Notes under the pieces: generated by a model | What the model was told of the DNA's origin: nothing | Databases searched by the model: none | Seen by the model: the letters and a program-made list of their open reading frames with translations, nothing else | Made by a program: the position numbers and the translations under genes | Source of the DNA: Leptolyngbya sp. NIES-3755 | GTDB taxonomy: Bacteria; Cyanobacteriota; Cyanobacteriia; Leptolyngbyales; Leptolyngbyaceae | Direction of reading: 5' to 3' | Length of the DNA: 64,000 nucleotides | NCBI GenBank assembly: GCA_001548435.1 | Contig: AP017308.1 | Span: 3,481,030-3,545,029 of the forward strand | Shown: piece by piece, positions 51,855 to 61,424 of the stretch | Layout: each line of letters begins with the position of its first letter | Position numbering within the stretch: position 1 is the stretch's first letter

Positions 51855-53212
51855 CGATCGCTCCGCTCAAAGATTGCGAGTTGTGTGGGTGCGCCTACAG
51901 TTGCATCTGATGTGCCTATGTCAGCAAAACTGACTGTGTAATCAAAGCGTTGAGCAATCTGAGTCGCCCAAGTTTGGAACTCTTCGCGTGTCCATTCAAA
52001 TCGATGATCCGAGTGACGAAACTTCCCGATCGCTAAATTCTCAAATTTGATGTTGTATTCTCGATTCGGAGTCGTTAATAAAACAATCGACGGATGAGCA
52101 AACTCAAACACCGCTCGTTCTAATGCAGCCAGTCGCGATTCGTCAAGGTGTTCAATGACTTCGATCAAGGTTGCTGCATCATAGTTCTCAAATCGTCGAT
52201 CGCGATAAGTCAATGCGCCCTGAAAGACTTGAACCTTCTGCTTTTGAAAAGTGGGAAGTCGTTCTAATTTTTCTTGAACGATCAAGAGCGATCGACTAGA
52301 AACATCCATGCCTGCGATTTGCTCAAAGAACGAATCTTTCGCGAATTGAATGATCAACTTTCCTTCGCCGCATCCAAGATCAATCACTCGTTTCGCTTGA
52401 CATTGTTTAAGTTGAGCAATAATTGTTTCATACCGAACTTGATTGAGACTGATAGGTTTCTCAATTGCAATTTCTGTATCAGATTCAGTATCTTCTTCGG
52501 TTTCCAATTGTGCCAAAGCTGCTTGAGTTAGCGATCGTCTACGTTTCAAATATCGCTGTGCAATCTGTGTCTTCTCAGGATGTTCGCTGAGCCATCCTTC
52601 CCCATGCCGCAATAGTTTTTCAACTTCTTCTTCACCAACCCAATAGTGTTTATCTTCATCGAGTACTGGAATTAACACATACAAATGACTCAGCAATATT
52701 GAAAGTGTTGTGGTTGCGGTCAATTCCACGCTGTAATAAGCACTATTGCCCCATTCTGGAAACTGTTCATCGAGTGGATGTTGTACTGCCTTTACTCTAT
52801 ATCCCAGTGGCTCGAATAATCGTTGCAAAAAGTCTTTGCCACCGCGACAAGGCAGCACCGAAATCTTTACCTGAAGCGGAATTTCCTGCATAGCGAGATC
52901 AGGACGATCTTTGCATTGACCGGATAAAGCAGAGCGGAACACTTGAGCGATCGCAACACTCAAAAACGACGAAGCTACATACGGACGATCGTTGACATAT
53001 TGTTCTAATGTCGTTGCTTGCCCTCGCACTAACCGAACCGGATCGACTTCGAGCAATAGCGCCACTGTACAGCATTCAGAAGTCGCGATCGGATAAAAAA
53101 CCTGTGCCCGTCCGAAAGAAAGCTCAAACGGTTGAAAGCGATCTGGATGCTTGCCGAGCAAATATCCCAAATCGGTTGCAGGAGAATGAGTTGTGGTGAT
53201 CGTCAACAGCAT
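51851..53212 (-). CDS. hen1: Hen1 3'-terminal RNA ribose 2'-O-methyltransferase
   Basis: 453 residues, the size of bacterial Hen1. The N-terminal domain starts MLLTITTTHSPATDLGYLL and supports ligation by Pnkp. The C-terminal methyltransferase has VIDLGCGEGKLIIQFA for S-adenosylmethionine and LIEVIEHLDESRL, whose Glu and His bind the metal. It methylates the 2'-OH at the break so that the repaired RNA resists a second cut. First gene of the repair operon. Confidence 0.95.
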   Translation of the reverse strand: MLLTITTTHSPATDLGYLLGKHPDRFQPFELSFGRAQVFYPIATSECCTVALLLEVDPVRLVRGQATTLEQYVNDRPYVASSFLSVAIAQVFRSALSGQCKDRPDLAMQEIPLQVKISVLPCRGGKDFLQRLFEPLGYRVKAVQHPLDEQFPEWGNSAYYSVELTATTTLSILLSHLYVLIPVLDEDKHYWVGEEEVEKLLRHGEGWLSEHPEKTQIAQRYLKRRRSLTQAALAQLETEEDTESDTEIAIEKPISLNQVRYETIIAQLKQCQAKRVIDLGCGEGKLIIQFAKDSFFEQIAGMDVSSRSLLIVQEKLERLPTFQKQKVQVFQGALTYRDRRFENYDAATLIEVIEHLDESRLAALERAVFEFAHPSIVLLTTPNREYNIKFENLAIGKFRHSDHRFEWTREEFQTWATQIAQRFDYTVSFADIGTSDATVGAPTQLAIFERSDR

Positions 53213-53381
53213 GAAATTTCCAACCCGATCGCGTCTAAAAGTGCGGGCATGATCAAAATTGTATTACGTTGTAGTACGACTTAGCAATGTTGTTTGTAGA
53301 GAATGACATTGGTTTTCTACACAGCACGATCGATACTCCAAAATTTCTTCAGAGCAGAATCAAAACCGATGTCATTACCCT

Positions 53382-54482
53382 TTATTTGCGTTCTGGATGC
53401 GCGTAAACTTCTGGCGGAGGATTGCCCAGCATGTTGATCGCTGCAATCAACTGATACAACTTACCTAAATCACGCTGATTAAAGTGCATGATCAAACGGG
53501 GTAGCTGATAGGATTCGTCCTGCGCCTCTTGGGCTAGCGGTTTCGTTTTCTCGATTTTGCCTGTTACGAGAATGTCTTTGAAGCGATCGTTCAATTCCTC
53601 GATCCCTTCATCGCTCAATTCTGTTTTCAATCGCAGCACTAATTGACTTCCGACATAGCGGCTAGAGTGATACACCTGATAGAAACTTGAAATAGCGGCG
53701 ATCGCCACATCCAAATCATCGGTAATCGTATACAAACTCGGATCGTCTCGACTGATCAATCCACGTTTCATCAGTTGCTTATCGATATATTCCGCCCAAT
53801 CGTCCCAATATCCTCCACCTGGCTTATCGATTAAAACTAAGGGAACAGGAGCCGATTTTCCGGTTTGGGTCAGCGTCAAACATTCAAACGCTTCATCCTG
53901 CGTCCCAAATCCACCCGGAAACACCGCTAGTGCATCACTTTCTTTGAGAAAGAAGATTTTTCGCGTAAAGAAATACTTGAACGGAATCAGTTTCGGATCG
54001 CCTTGAATAAACTTATTTGCACCTTGCTCAAACGGCAATTGAATATTCAAGCCAAATGATTTATCCGCTCCTGCACCCTCATTTCCTGCTTCCATGATGC
54101 CGCCACCCGCACCCGTAATCACCATGTAACCCTGCTGCGTCACAGATTGAGCAAATTCTTTCGCCAACTGATACTCCTCAGTATCCGGCTTAATTCGAGC
54201 AGAACCGAAAATGGCAATCTTCCGCACATGGCGATAGGGATAAAACACCGTGAATGCCCGTTCCATATCTTGCAGCGAGGCATTCAGAATCTTCCAATCT
54301 AATCGATCGATCTCATCACCAGAAATTCGGGCAATCAATCCCAATGCCTGAGCGATCAGCGCACCGTGTTGCATCGTTGGCAACTGATCGAGCAGATCAT
54401 TTAACGTCGATCGTAAAGATTCAACATTGATCATCGAAGGCAAAGGTTGAGACGAAACGGACGGAGACGGGTCAAGAGACAT
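53382..54482 (-). CDS. LOG family / TIGR00730-like Rossmann-fold protein, 366 aa
   Basis: The central part has the LOG signature: IAIFGSARIKPDTEEYQLAK, TGAGGGIMEAGNEGA and FPGGFGTQDEAFE (PGGxGTxxE). The family includes cytokinin riboside 5'-monophosphate phosphoribohydrolases and nucleotide hydrolases. This longer version has about 80 extra N-terminal and 90 extra C-terminal residues, as in the cyanobacterial group. The substrate is not known. It lies after the trxA terminator and is probably transcribed alone. Confidence 0.85.
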   Translation of the reverse strand: MSLDPSPSVSSQPLPSMINVESLRSTLNDLLDQLPTMQHGALIAQALGLIARISGDEIDRLDWKILNASLQDMERAFTVFYPYRHVRKIAIFGSARIKPDTEEYQLAKEFAQSVTQQGYMVITGAGGGIMEAGNEGAGADKSFGLNIQLPFEQGANKFIQGDPKLIPFKYFFTRKIFFLKESDALAVFPGGFGTQDEAFECLTLTQTGKSAPVPLVLIDKPGGGYWDDWAEYIDKQLMKRGLISRDDPSLYTITDDLDVAIAAISSFYQVYHSSRYVGSQLVLRLKTELSDEGIEELNDRFKDILVTGKIEKTKPLAQEAQDESYQLPRLIMHFNQRDLGKLYQLIAAINMLGNPPPEVYAHPERK

Positions 54483-54554
54483 GGACGTTCCTCACAAAGG
54501 CATTCTATTTTAGCGAGAACGGACAGAATCCGATGCCCGCACCGATACTGAAAA

Positions 54555-54581
54555 ACGCTCCAGAATTTTGCTCCGGAGCGT
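54555..54581 (-). terminator. intrinsic terminator of trxA
   Basis: ACGCTCC/GGAGCGT stem, with TTTTT following on the minus strand, 60 bp past the trxA stop. Confidence 0.75.
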
Positions 54582-54640
54582 CTTTAGCACTGTGACAAAT
54601 GAGTTTAAGCAAATAGGAGACGAATCCAGGGGCTTGAATC

Positions 54641-54964
54641 TTAAAGATGCTTTTCGAGCGTATTAGAAAGGGTGGTTTTGGGTACAGCACCAACGACCAT
54701 ATCCACGCGCTGACCGCCTTTAAAAATCATCAGTGTGGGGATACTGCGAATTCCGTACTTACTTGCGACACCTGGATTTTCATCGGTGTTGAGTTTGACC
54801 ACTTTGACCTTACCTTCGTACTGCGCTGCAATCTCATCGACGACAGGCGCAACCATCCGACAGGGACCACACCAAGGTGCCCAGAAATCCACGAGGACGG
54901 GGACTTCACTCTGAAGCACTTCCTGGTCAAACGAAGAATCCGTAACTTGTGCGGTTGCTGACAT
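54641..54964 (-). CDS. trxA: thioredoxin
   Basis: 107 residues from ATG 54964 ([18 protein letters not shown]), exactly the usual size; longer frames upstream run into the low-complexity repeat and are not credible. Active site [10 protein letters not shown], then the conserved KLNTDENPG and the cis-proline [13 protein letters not shown] general disulfide reductant in the cytoplasm. AAGGA lies 8 bases upstream of the start. Confidence 0.95.
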   Translation of the reverse strand: MSATAQVTDSSFDQEVLQSEVPVLVDFWAPWCGPCRMVAPVVDEIAAQYEGKVKVVKLNTDENPGVASKYGIRSIPTLMIFKGGQRVDMVVGAVPKTTLSNTLEKHL

Positions 54965-55071
54965 TCCTGAAAATCCTTGCCTTTGTTTCATTTGACGAAA
55001 TTCTAACATAGCAAAAACAGCGGATCTCATCTTCAGCCTAGACATAATTAGATACAAATGGGGGAAGGTGC

Positions 55072-55125
55072 GGGGTGCGGGGTGTGGGGTGTGGGGTGTG
55101 GGGTGTGGGGTGCGGGGTGTGGGGT
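55072..55125 (+). repeat. G-rich heptamer tandem repeat
   Basis: Seven consecutive GGGGTGY units (Y is T in five, C in two). The complementary C-rich words CACACCCC and ACCCCACACC lie at about 55175-55200, so a cruciform or a G-quadruplex is possible. Short heptamer arrays are common in cyanobacteria. It lies upstream of trxA. Confidence 0.85.
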
Positions 55126-55417
55126 TGGCAGAACGCCTTTCTCGCACTCCGAATCTTATTCTTCTCACCTTCTCACCTCACACCCCGTACCCCACACCTC
55201 TTTAAAACAAGGAACCGCCTAAACCGAAGTCCAGGCGGAGTGTGGTGTGAGGAGTGAACGGAAACATGCGTCTCCGCTTCCTTTATTCTAGACGACAGAT
55301 TTGGATTTACCAGGTAATCTTTTAACTCCTAGTAAAACTCTTAAAAATTTAATCAAAAGATTATTTTGCGATCGCATTTTGTTACGGAATAATGAACGCG
55401 ATCGCAGAAGAAAGCTG

Positions 55418-56581
55418 CTACTTACCCATTCCAAGCTGTTGCGCTTTCTGGTAGACCTTGCCTTCAGTTAACAAAGATGGAGCAATCACGACATCGACTT
55501 GCTGCATTTCTTTGATATCTTTCGCACCCAAAGTTCCCATGCTCGTTTGCAACGCACCTAATAAGTTATGCGTTCCATCATCTAATTGAGCAGGTCCGCG
55601 CAAGATTTGTTCCAGAGTTCCAGTCGTTCCCACTCGAATCCGGGTTCCTCTCGGTAACACAGGGCTAGGTGTTGCCATTCCCCAGTGAAATCCCCGTCCA
55701 GGAGCTTCTTTTGCCCGCGCAAACGGCGATCCAATCATCACCGCATCCGCACCGCAGGCAATACATTTACAAATGTCGCCCCCTGTAATCAATCCCCCAT
55801 CTGCGATCACAGGAATGTATGTGCCAGTTTCACGATAGAAATCATCACGGGCTGCCGCACAATCCGCCACCGCAGTCGCTTGTGGAACCCCTACGCCCAG
55901 AACTCCTCTAGACGTACAAGCTGCACCCGGTCCAATTCCAACCAGAACCGCAGCGGCTCCCGCTTTCATCAAATTCAAGGTCACTTCATACGTGACACAG
56001 TTTCCAAGAATGACGGGAATCGGCATCTCTTCACAGAATTTCGCCAAATCTAGAGGAGAAACGGATTCCGGTGACAAATGTGCGGTCGAAACAACAGTCG
56101 CTTGAATAAAGAACAAGTCTGCACCTGCTTTCGCGGCAATTTGTCCAAACTGACTTGCCCCTGCCGGAGTCGCACTCACCGCCGCAATTCCACCTTGAGA
56201 TTTAATTTCTTTGATCCGCTGCTCGATCAATTCTGGCTTGATCGGTTGCGAATAGAGTTCCTGCATCAACGGCACAAATTCAGTCGTCCCGACTGCTGCA
56301 ATACGATCGAGAATCGGATTCGGATCTTCGTAACGAGTTTGAATCCCTTCTAAATTCAGCACTCCCAAGGCTCCCAACTGCGAGAGCTTCACTGCCATCT
56401 CCACATCGACCACGCCATCCATTGCTGATGCGATGATCGGAATTTCGCGATCGATGCCACCGATTGTCCAGCGCGTATCTGCCAGTTTCGGATCGAGTGT
56501 CCGCTGTCCTGGAGAGAGCGCAATTTCGTCGAATCCATAAGCTCTTCGAGCCGTTTTGCCCCTGCCGATTTGAATATCCAC
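55418..56581 (-). CDS. guaB3: GuaB3 family IMP dehydrogenase-related protein
   Basis: 387 residues from GTG 56581 (read as VDIQIGRGKTARRAYGFDEI), where cyanobacterial homologues begin; a TTG at 56596 is also in frame. The (beta/alpha)8 barrel has IIASAMDGVVDVEMA, GIGPGAACTSRGVLGVG with the catalytic Cys loop, VIADGGLITGGDICK and GSPFARAKEAPGRGFHWGMA. No CBS domain is present, unlike classical IMP dehydrogenase. It acts in guanine nucleotide metabolism. There is a long non-coding gap to trxA. Confidence 0.9.
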   Translation of the reverse strand: MDIQIGRGKTARRAYGFDEIALSPGQRTLDPKLADTRWTIGGIDREIPIIASAMDGVVDVEMAVKLSQLGALGVLNLEGIQTRYEDPNPILDRIAAVGTTEFVPLMQELYSQPIKPELIEQRIKEIKSQGGIAAVSATPAGASQFGQIAAKAGADLFFIQATVVSTAHLSPESVSPLDLAKFCEEMPIPVILGNCVTYEVTLNLMKAGAAAVLVGIGPGAACTSRGVLGVGVPQATAVADCAAARDDFYRETGTYIPVIADGGLITGGDICKCIACGADAVMIGSPFARAKEAPGRGFHWGMATPSPVLPRGTRIRVGTTGTLEQILRGPAQLDDGTHNLLGALQTSMGTLGAKDIKEMQQVDVVIAPSLLTEGKVYQKAQQLGMGK

Positions 56582-56713
56582 GCCAATGTTCCCCAAGAAC
56601 TAATTGGATAAGAGTATCAAATTTCAATCCAAATTGTGTGAGAAAAACAGAGCGTTTTATAACAGATACGCAAGCATCTCGTATGCTAGAGTCTCCCGAC
56701 TTTGAGCAAGGTA

Positions 56714-56887
56714 ATGCAGACGACAGCGCAGGCGATTCGATGTTTTGAACTTTGTTGCGATTTGACCAGTAAATATCGCACGATCGATTTAGTCAGATTT
56801 GATAGACGAACTAGCAATATCGTCATCTTGTCCGGCGAGGAGATTAATATTGAAATTGAGCCAAATGGAGAATGGGATTTTGTATGA
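56714..56887 (+). CDS. small protein, DUF6888-like, 57 aa
   Basis: ATG 56714 gives MQTTAQAIRCFELCCDLTSK followed by YRTIDLVRFD and an EIEPNGEW end. This matches my memory of a small cyanobacterial family that is always paired with a DUF6887-like gene. Its stop overlaps the next start as ATGA. The pair layout resembles toxin-antitoxin modules, but no activity is known to me. Confidence 0.6.
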   Translation: MQTTAQAIRCFELCCDLTSKYRTIDLVRFDRRTSNIVILSGEEINIEIEPNGEWDFV

Positions 56888-57090
56888 GTGCAAAACCAGA
56901 TTTTAATTCAATGACGCAGAGTGAACTTCGAGCTTATGTTCTAGATCACCGAGACGATGATGAAGCTCTACACGCTTTTATCGATAAACGTCGGGCTGAA
57001 AATCCGCCATCGCGTAAGTATGGCGCGGGTGACGATATCAGTGCTGCGATCGACGAATATCTCAAACAGCTTGAAGATCACCGGAAATGA
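56884..57090 (+). CDS. small protein, DUF6887-like, 68 aa
   Basis: Starts at ATG 56884, coupled to the previous gene. MSAKPDFNSMTQSELRAYVL is the family's opening helix, followed by HRDDDEALHAFIDKR and a charged C-terminus. Probably a partner of the preceding protein. Confidence 0.6.
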   Translation: MSAKPDFNSMTQSELRAYVLDHRDDDEALHAFIDKRRAENPPSRKYGAGDDISAAIDEYLKQLEDHRK

Positions 57091-57110
57091 TCAGTTCTCG
57101 CTGAGTTCAT

Positions 57111-57821
57111 TCAAAGATGAGAGGGTCTGCGCCACACCCCTAAAATGGATTTACCGATCGAGTAGCCCAGCAAACCATCAATCCGGGTTGACACGGGAAC
57201 CATTGCCCGATCCCACAGTCGAATTTGCTTTGCGGTTGGCATTGAACGCTTTAGCCATCGATTACTCAATGATGCCAGCAGACCCACAGAATCTAGATAT
57301 CCAAGAAAAACACAGTCTAGATGACGAGTCGCGGCTGATAGCGATCGCTTGTCATAGCGTCGGTAATGTCCGATCGCAGCATCAAAAGGAGAGTAAAGCC
57401 ATGAATGGGCAGGAGATAATACAATCAAGTGCCCCCCAACCTTGAGATGCTGAACTGCTTGTTGAACCTCCAAGGAATCTTCTTCGATATGCTCCAACAC
57501 ATCAATGTAGAGGATCGAATCGAATTGACTATCAGAGGCTAAGGTTGTCACCGTCCCCTGCTGAATTTCACAAAACTGAGGCAATCCTCCGCTGATCGCT
57601 GTTTCTTTCAAAACCGAAACGAGGTCGCCATCTGGCTCTAAACACATCCATTGCTGGTGCTGGCTTCGGCATAGAATTTGAGTCGTGCCACCGATTCCTG
57701 CACCCACTTCTAGCACGTCACTTCCAAGATAGGGACGAATTAGACGGGCATAGTAGGCTTTCCAGTTTCTCGCTTCTCGGAAAAGCTCTAATTCGGAACC
57801 AACATAAGTGTAGCTGCTCAT
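57111..57821 (-). CDS. class I SAM-dependent methyltransferase, 236 aa
   Basis: Motif I VLEVGAGIGGTTQIL binds S-adenosylmethionine; CLEPDGDLVSVL and ILYIDVLEHIEEDSLEV are the next motifs. YRRYDKRSLSAATRHLDCVF near the C-terminus is typical of methyltransferases found beside glycosyltransferases. The divergent neighbour is a family 2 glycosyltransferase, so the substrate may be a cell-surface glycan; this is inference. Confidence 0.85.
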   Translation of the reverse strand: MSSYTYVGSELELFREARNWKAYYARLIRPYLGSDVLEVGAGIGGTTQILCRSQHQQWMCLEPDGDLVSVLKETAISGGLPQFCEIQQGTVTTLASDSQFDSILYIDVLEHIEEDSLEVQQAVQHLKVGGHLIVLSPAHSWLYSPFDAAIGHYRRYDKRSLSAATRHLDCVFLGYLDSVGLLASLSNRWLKRSMPTAKQIRLWDRAMVPVSTRIDGLLGYSIGKSILGVWRRPSHL

Positions 57822-58100
57822 AATGACCGCACAACCTCTATTGAATCGGCAACAAACTCATATTAATTCGTTATGGTATGATGCTTGACCAAAGTAGCTG
57901 AATCAAAGTAATCGACTTTGGCACGAGAATAACAAGAATGAATCGGCAGCAGGACGTAGGTAAATTGATATATTCTTATAAACCGTTAATCGATACAATG
58001 GCTGAATCTATTTTTACTAGGAGATAAAGTAGGATACTCGGAGGATGTTCGGCGGTTAGGTAGAGAAAGCATAAAGTTCCAGAAGTATAAATGAGTTGCC

Positions 58101-59078
58101 ATGTCTGCATCTTCCGTATTGATAGCCATTCCAGTTTTCAATGATTGGGAATCCATAAGCGTTTTGATATCCCAAATTGATGAAGCTCTACTCTTTGAGA
58201 AGCTTGAAGCTGATATTTTGATTCTGAATGATGGCTCAACCGTGACCTATCAGGAAAGCTTCACCTTGCCGATGTTGAAGGCGATCAAGCAGATTCATCT
58301 TCTCAACCTGAAGCGAAACCTGGGTCATCAAAGAGCGATCGCAATTGGGTTATGCTACATCGAAGAATCGATGAATTGCGAAGCAGTCATTGTGATGGAT
58401 GGCGATGGCGAAGATGCTCCAACCGATATTCCAAGGTTAATTCATAAATGTAGAGAACAAAACCACTCAAAAATTGTGTTTGCTCGGCGCACTCAGCGCT
58501 CTGAAACTTTATTGTTCAAGGCATTTTATCGTCTATATAAATATCTCTTCAAGTCGCTGACAGGCGAAAATATGGAGATTGGAAACTTTAGCATTATTCC
58601 ATTCAACCTATTGGAGCGAGTTGTAATTCTGTCAGAAACTTGGAATCATTTTGCTGCGGGTATTCTCAAAGCAAAAATTCCCTTTATGACAATTCCCTGC
58701 AAACGCAGCTCCCGAATTGCGGGACGATCGAAAATGAACTTCGTCTCGTTAGTGATGCATGGACTCAGCGCAATTTCGGTTTATGGGGATGTGATCGGGA
58801 TTAAAGCATTACTCGCCACGATCGGGCTGATGTTGGGAAGCATTTTTCTCGTTGCCGTGGTGGTAATTGTCCGAGTTGCTGTCCCGAACTGGGCACCTTA
58901 TGTCGCTGGATTGTCATTTATTGTTTTCTTACAGTGCATGACGGCTTCTCTCGCCTTTATTTTTTTGGTGTTAAACGGGAGAAATAATTTTAGTTTTCTG
59001 CCTAAGCGAGATTATCGATATTTTGTACACGACATTCGAGAAATCTTCTCAAACAATACCGTTCCTCGCCTACGATGA
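58101..59078 (+). CDS. family 2 glycosyltransferase, DPM1/ArnC-like, 325 aa
   Basis: The GT-A domain has VLIAIPVFNDWESISVLISQ, LILNDGST and VIVMDGDGEDAPTDIPRL with the acidic metal-binding motif. Two transmembrane helices follow at about 235-260 (LLATIGLMLGSIFLVAVVVI) and 267-290. This layout transfers sugar to polyprenyl phosphate or a related lipid at the membrane. The adjacent large membrane protein may use that lipid-linked sugar. Confidence 0.85.
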   Translation: MSASSVLIAIPVFNDWESISVLISQIDEALLFEKLEADILILNDGSTVTYQESFTLPMLKAIKQIHLLNLKRNLGHQRAIAIGLCYIEESMNCEAVIVMDGDGEDAPTDIPRLIHKCREQNHSKIVFARRTQRSETLLFKAFYRLYKYLFKSLTGENMEIGNFSIIPFNLLERVVILSETWNHFAAGILKAKIPFMTIPCKRSSRIAGRSKMNFVSLVMHGLSAISVYGDVIGIKALLATIGLMLGSIFLVAVVVIVRVAVPNWAPYVAGLSFIVFLQCMTASLAFIFLVLNGRNNFSFLPKRDYRYFVHDIREIFSNNTVPRLR

Positions 59079-59129
59079 GACTCTAATTTTTAGCCTGAAT
59101 GAAAGCAATTTACTAGGAGAACAGCGATC

Positions 59130-61415
59130 ATGATGCCGACAAAAAAGCTGAATCCAGAAACAAAACTTGCTTTCATTCAAGGTCTTGTTCTTGTTGTTTG
59201 TTTGTTTGCTCTGAGTGTGGTTTTCATTCACAATTTTTCCAGCCCTCTGGTTGGACCGGGTGATGAAGATTATTGGGAATATACCGGATATTATCTATCC
59301 AAAAATCTTAAATTTACGCCATTCCCTCAGCTTGATTTCTTAAACGATCAAGCTTTTTACCCTTATGGATCAAACCAAGTGTTCCAACCTTGGGGATTCG
59401 AGCGAGATTTTTTTTACGCAATTCTTTTTTCTATATTTGGCATTGGGGGATGGCTGCAAATTTACTATCTTCTCAGCGTCTTAACGACAGCTTTAGGTAC
59501 AGCTTTTCTTCTCCGTAAAGATTACGGTTCAGTTCGCGCAGGAGGAGCAGGTTTATTAGTTTCATTCTTTAACTTCTACGCGCTTTACAAGTATCCGATG
59601 CACCTCAGTTATGCAACGATTCACTGGATGGCTTTGAGCGTTGTTGTTGATTTCTTGATTGTTAAACGAGTCATCTTAAAGCAACAGGTATCCCTGCGAC
59701 TCATTCTTCTAAGAGCTTGCCTGCTCGTTTTATCGCTCAGTCTGGAAATCGGATATATCGCTGGCTTTGCCTTGATGTCATTCACTGTTTCTGTTCTTTA
59801 TATTGCTTCAGTGATGTTGTATCGACATCTCAAACTTAGAGATTCCCTGTCTGATGTCACTCAGAGTTTATTACAACAATACAAAGTCGATTTTTCTCGA
59901 TCGCGGACAATTTGTCTCGCTTTGCTAGCGATTTTAGGGGTTACTTCCTATCTATATCTTCCCCTTGTATTGCAAGTTGCGAAAGCTGCTAAAAGCTTCG
60001 ACTTCTCTGGTACTTCATCAGCAGGTTATTGGACAAGTCCCTATCGATTACTGATTCCATATTTGCCTAAACTACACCCAGGACTTCCTTTTGAGAAAGT
60101 CTTTGGAGATTCCCCTGAAGGCTATGGAGCGGGAAGCCCCGGTTGGTTTTTGCTCATGATTGGAGTTTTAGGTCTATGGCAAACGCGAAAAAAAATAGCA
60201 ATATTTATTCCTTTAATCATTATATTTCTACTCTGTTTGTTTTATTTTCCAGATCGTTTTCCTACGTTAAGAATCTTTCCCTGGTTCTCTTTTAATCGCG
60301 TTCCAGGGCGTGTTAGTGTTCTTTATCCCATCATCCTTACGCTTTTTGCCTTAGAGATTCACTTTAATCACTTCAAATTACGTCAAAGGCGCGTTATCGT
60401 CTCATTCTTGGTTTGCCTTGCTTGCGTTGAATTGTTCACTGCCTACTCCTTCAGACCGAAATTTTATCGCCCATACACGCTCGATAAAAACTTCTTAAGC
60501 TATATGGAGTCTGTGCGGCAGCAACCCGGAGAGGCTGTTTTGGACTGGCCCTTTTGTGTGGTAGGCGGAAACGGGGTTGGATCAGCAGAAAATCTCTGTC
60601 CTTACTATTCATCAAACAGCCCAAGTTTTGCCCAGAGAAGATTTCATCACAAGAAAGTTGTGGGTCAATATTTTGGGCGGTTACATCCTTCTCAACTCCA
60701 GCCTTTTCTTAACGCGGGTTGGCAGAACCTATTTCAGCCCAATTCTTTGGAGTTCCCTAGTGCAACTCGTCAATCGCGATGTTTCAACTCAGAAGAGTGG
60801 TCATTCTTCACAAATTTCTATGAGTTGAACGATTTTGCTGGCATTAACTTACACGTCGATTTGCTTCCTGAAACGTGTGTTGAAGAATTTTATCGTCGAT
60901 TCGGTAATCCTGTTGCTGAGACGCGCTTACCGAGCATGACCCGTCTAAGGTTTATTCCAAAACCTGCCGAACTTAGGAAAGAAGTTAATCTTGCATCAGG
61001 CAAAACCCTAAAGCTTCAGGAGAAATCGAGTTCGACGGTGTTTTCCCATCAGATTAAAGCGCTTGAAACGCCACAAGCTTTTTGGGCAAACGGGGTGAGT
61101 TCTACGCTGCCTGTGGTTGTTAAAAATACAAGCAGCGAAACTTGGCTATCAGATGGGTTACAGCCAATTTATTTCTCCTACCATTGGTTAGGACTAGACG
61201 GAAAATTTAAAGTGTTTGAAGGGAAGCGAACTAAATTCCCAGAGGCTGTAGCGCCTGGTGAAAGCGTTGCTTTGAATGCCGCGATCGAGCCACCTCCTCA
61301 GCCAGGTCGGTATATTTTGCAGTTGACGATGATTCAAGAATCGGTTGCTTGGTTTGAGCAACGAGGCGCACAACCCTTAAATATTCCAATTGTGATCAAG
61401 CCACAATCCCGTTAA
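59130..61415 (+). CDS. large polytopic membrane protein, possible GT-C glycosyltransferase, 761 aa
   Basis: About ten to twelve hydrophobic helices lie in the first 440 residues (AFIQGLVLVVCLFALSVVFI, YLPLVLQVAKAAKS and others). The first loop has GPGDEDYWEY, which could supply the acidic pair of GT-C enzymes. A soluble C-terminal part from about 450 includes beta-rich stretches (FWANGVSSTLPVVVKNTSSE, GRYILQLTMIQES) like a carbohydrate-binding module. It lies 51 bp after the glycosyltransferase gene and is probably co-transcribed. Confidence 0.7.
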   Translation: MMPTKKLNPETKLAFIQGLVLVVCLFALSVVFIHNFSSPLVGPGDEDYWEYTGYYLSKNLKFTPFPQLDFLNDQAFYPYGSNQVFQPWGFERDFFYAILFSIFGIGGWLQIYYLLSVLTTALGTAFLLRKDYGSVRAGGAGLLVSFFNFYALYKYPMHLSYATIHWMALSVVVDFLIVKRVILKQQVSLRLILLRACLLVLSLSLEIGYIAGFALMSFTVSVLYIASVMLYRHLKLRDSLSDVTQSLLQQYKVDFSRSRTICLALLAILGVTSYLYLPLVLQVAKAAKSFDFSGTSSAGYWTSPYRLLIPYLPKLHPGLPFEKVFGDSPEGYGAGSPGWFLLMIGVLGLWQTRKKIAIFIPLIIIFLLCLFYFPDRFPTLRIFPWFSFNRVPGRVSVLYPIILTLFALEIHFNHFKLRQRRVIVSFLVCLACVELFTAYSFRPKFYRPYTLDKNFLSYMESVRQQPGEAVLDWPFCVVGGNGVGSAENLCPYYSSNSPSFAQRRFHHKKVVGQYFGRLHPSQLQPFLNAGWQNLFQPNSLEFPSATRQSRCFNSEEWSFFTNFYELNDFAGINLHVDLLPETCVEEFYRRFGNPVAETRLPSMTRLRFIPKPAELRKEVNLASGKTLKLQEKSSSTVFSHQIKALETPQAFWANGVSSTLPVVVKNTSSETWLSDGLQPIYFSYHWLGLDGKFKVFEGKRTKFPEAVAPGESVALNAAIEPPPQPGRYILQLTMIQESVAWFEQRGAQPLNIPIVIKPQSR

Positions 61416-61424
61416 TCTGATGAT

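Noticed and set aside
55072-55125. CRISPR array
   Set aside because: The repeat unit is seven bases without spacers and no cas genes are near. No CRISPR-like repeat-spacer pattern was seen anywhere in the window.
54965-55168. Longer N-terminus for thioredoxin reaching into the G-rich repeat
   Set aside because: It would add 68 residues encoded by low-complexity heptamers; the ATG at 54964 gives the standard 107-residue protein with a ribosome site.
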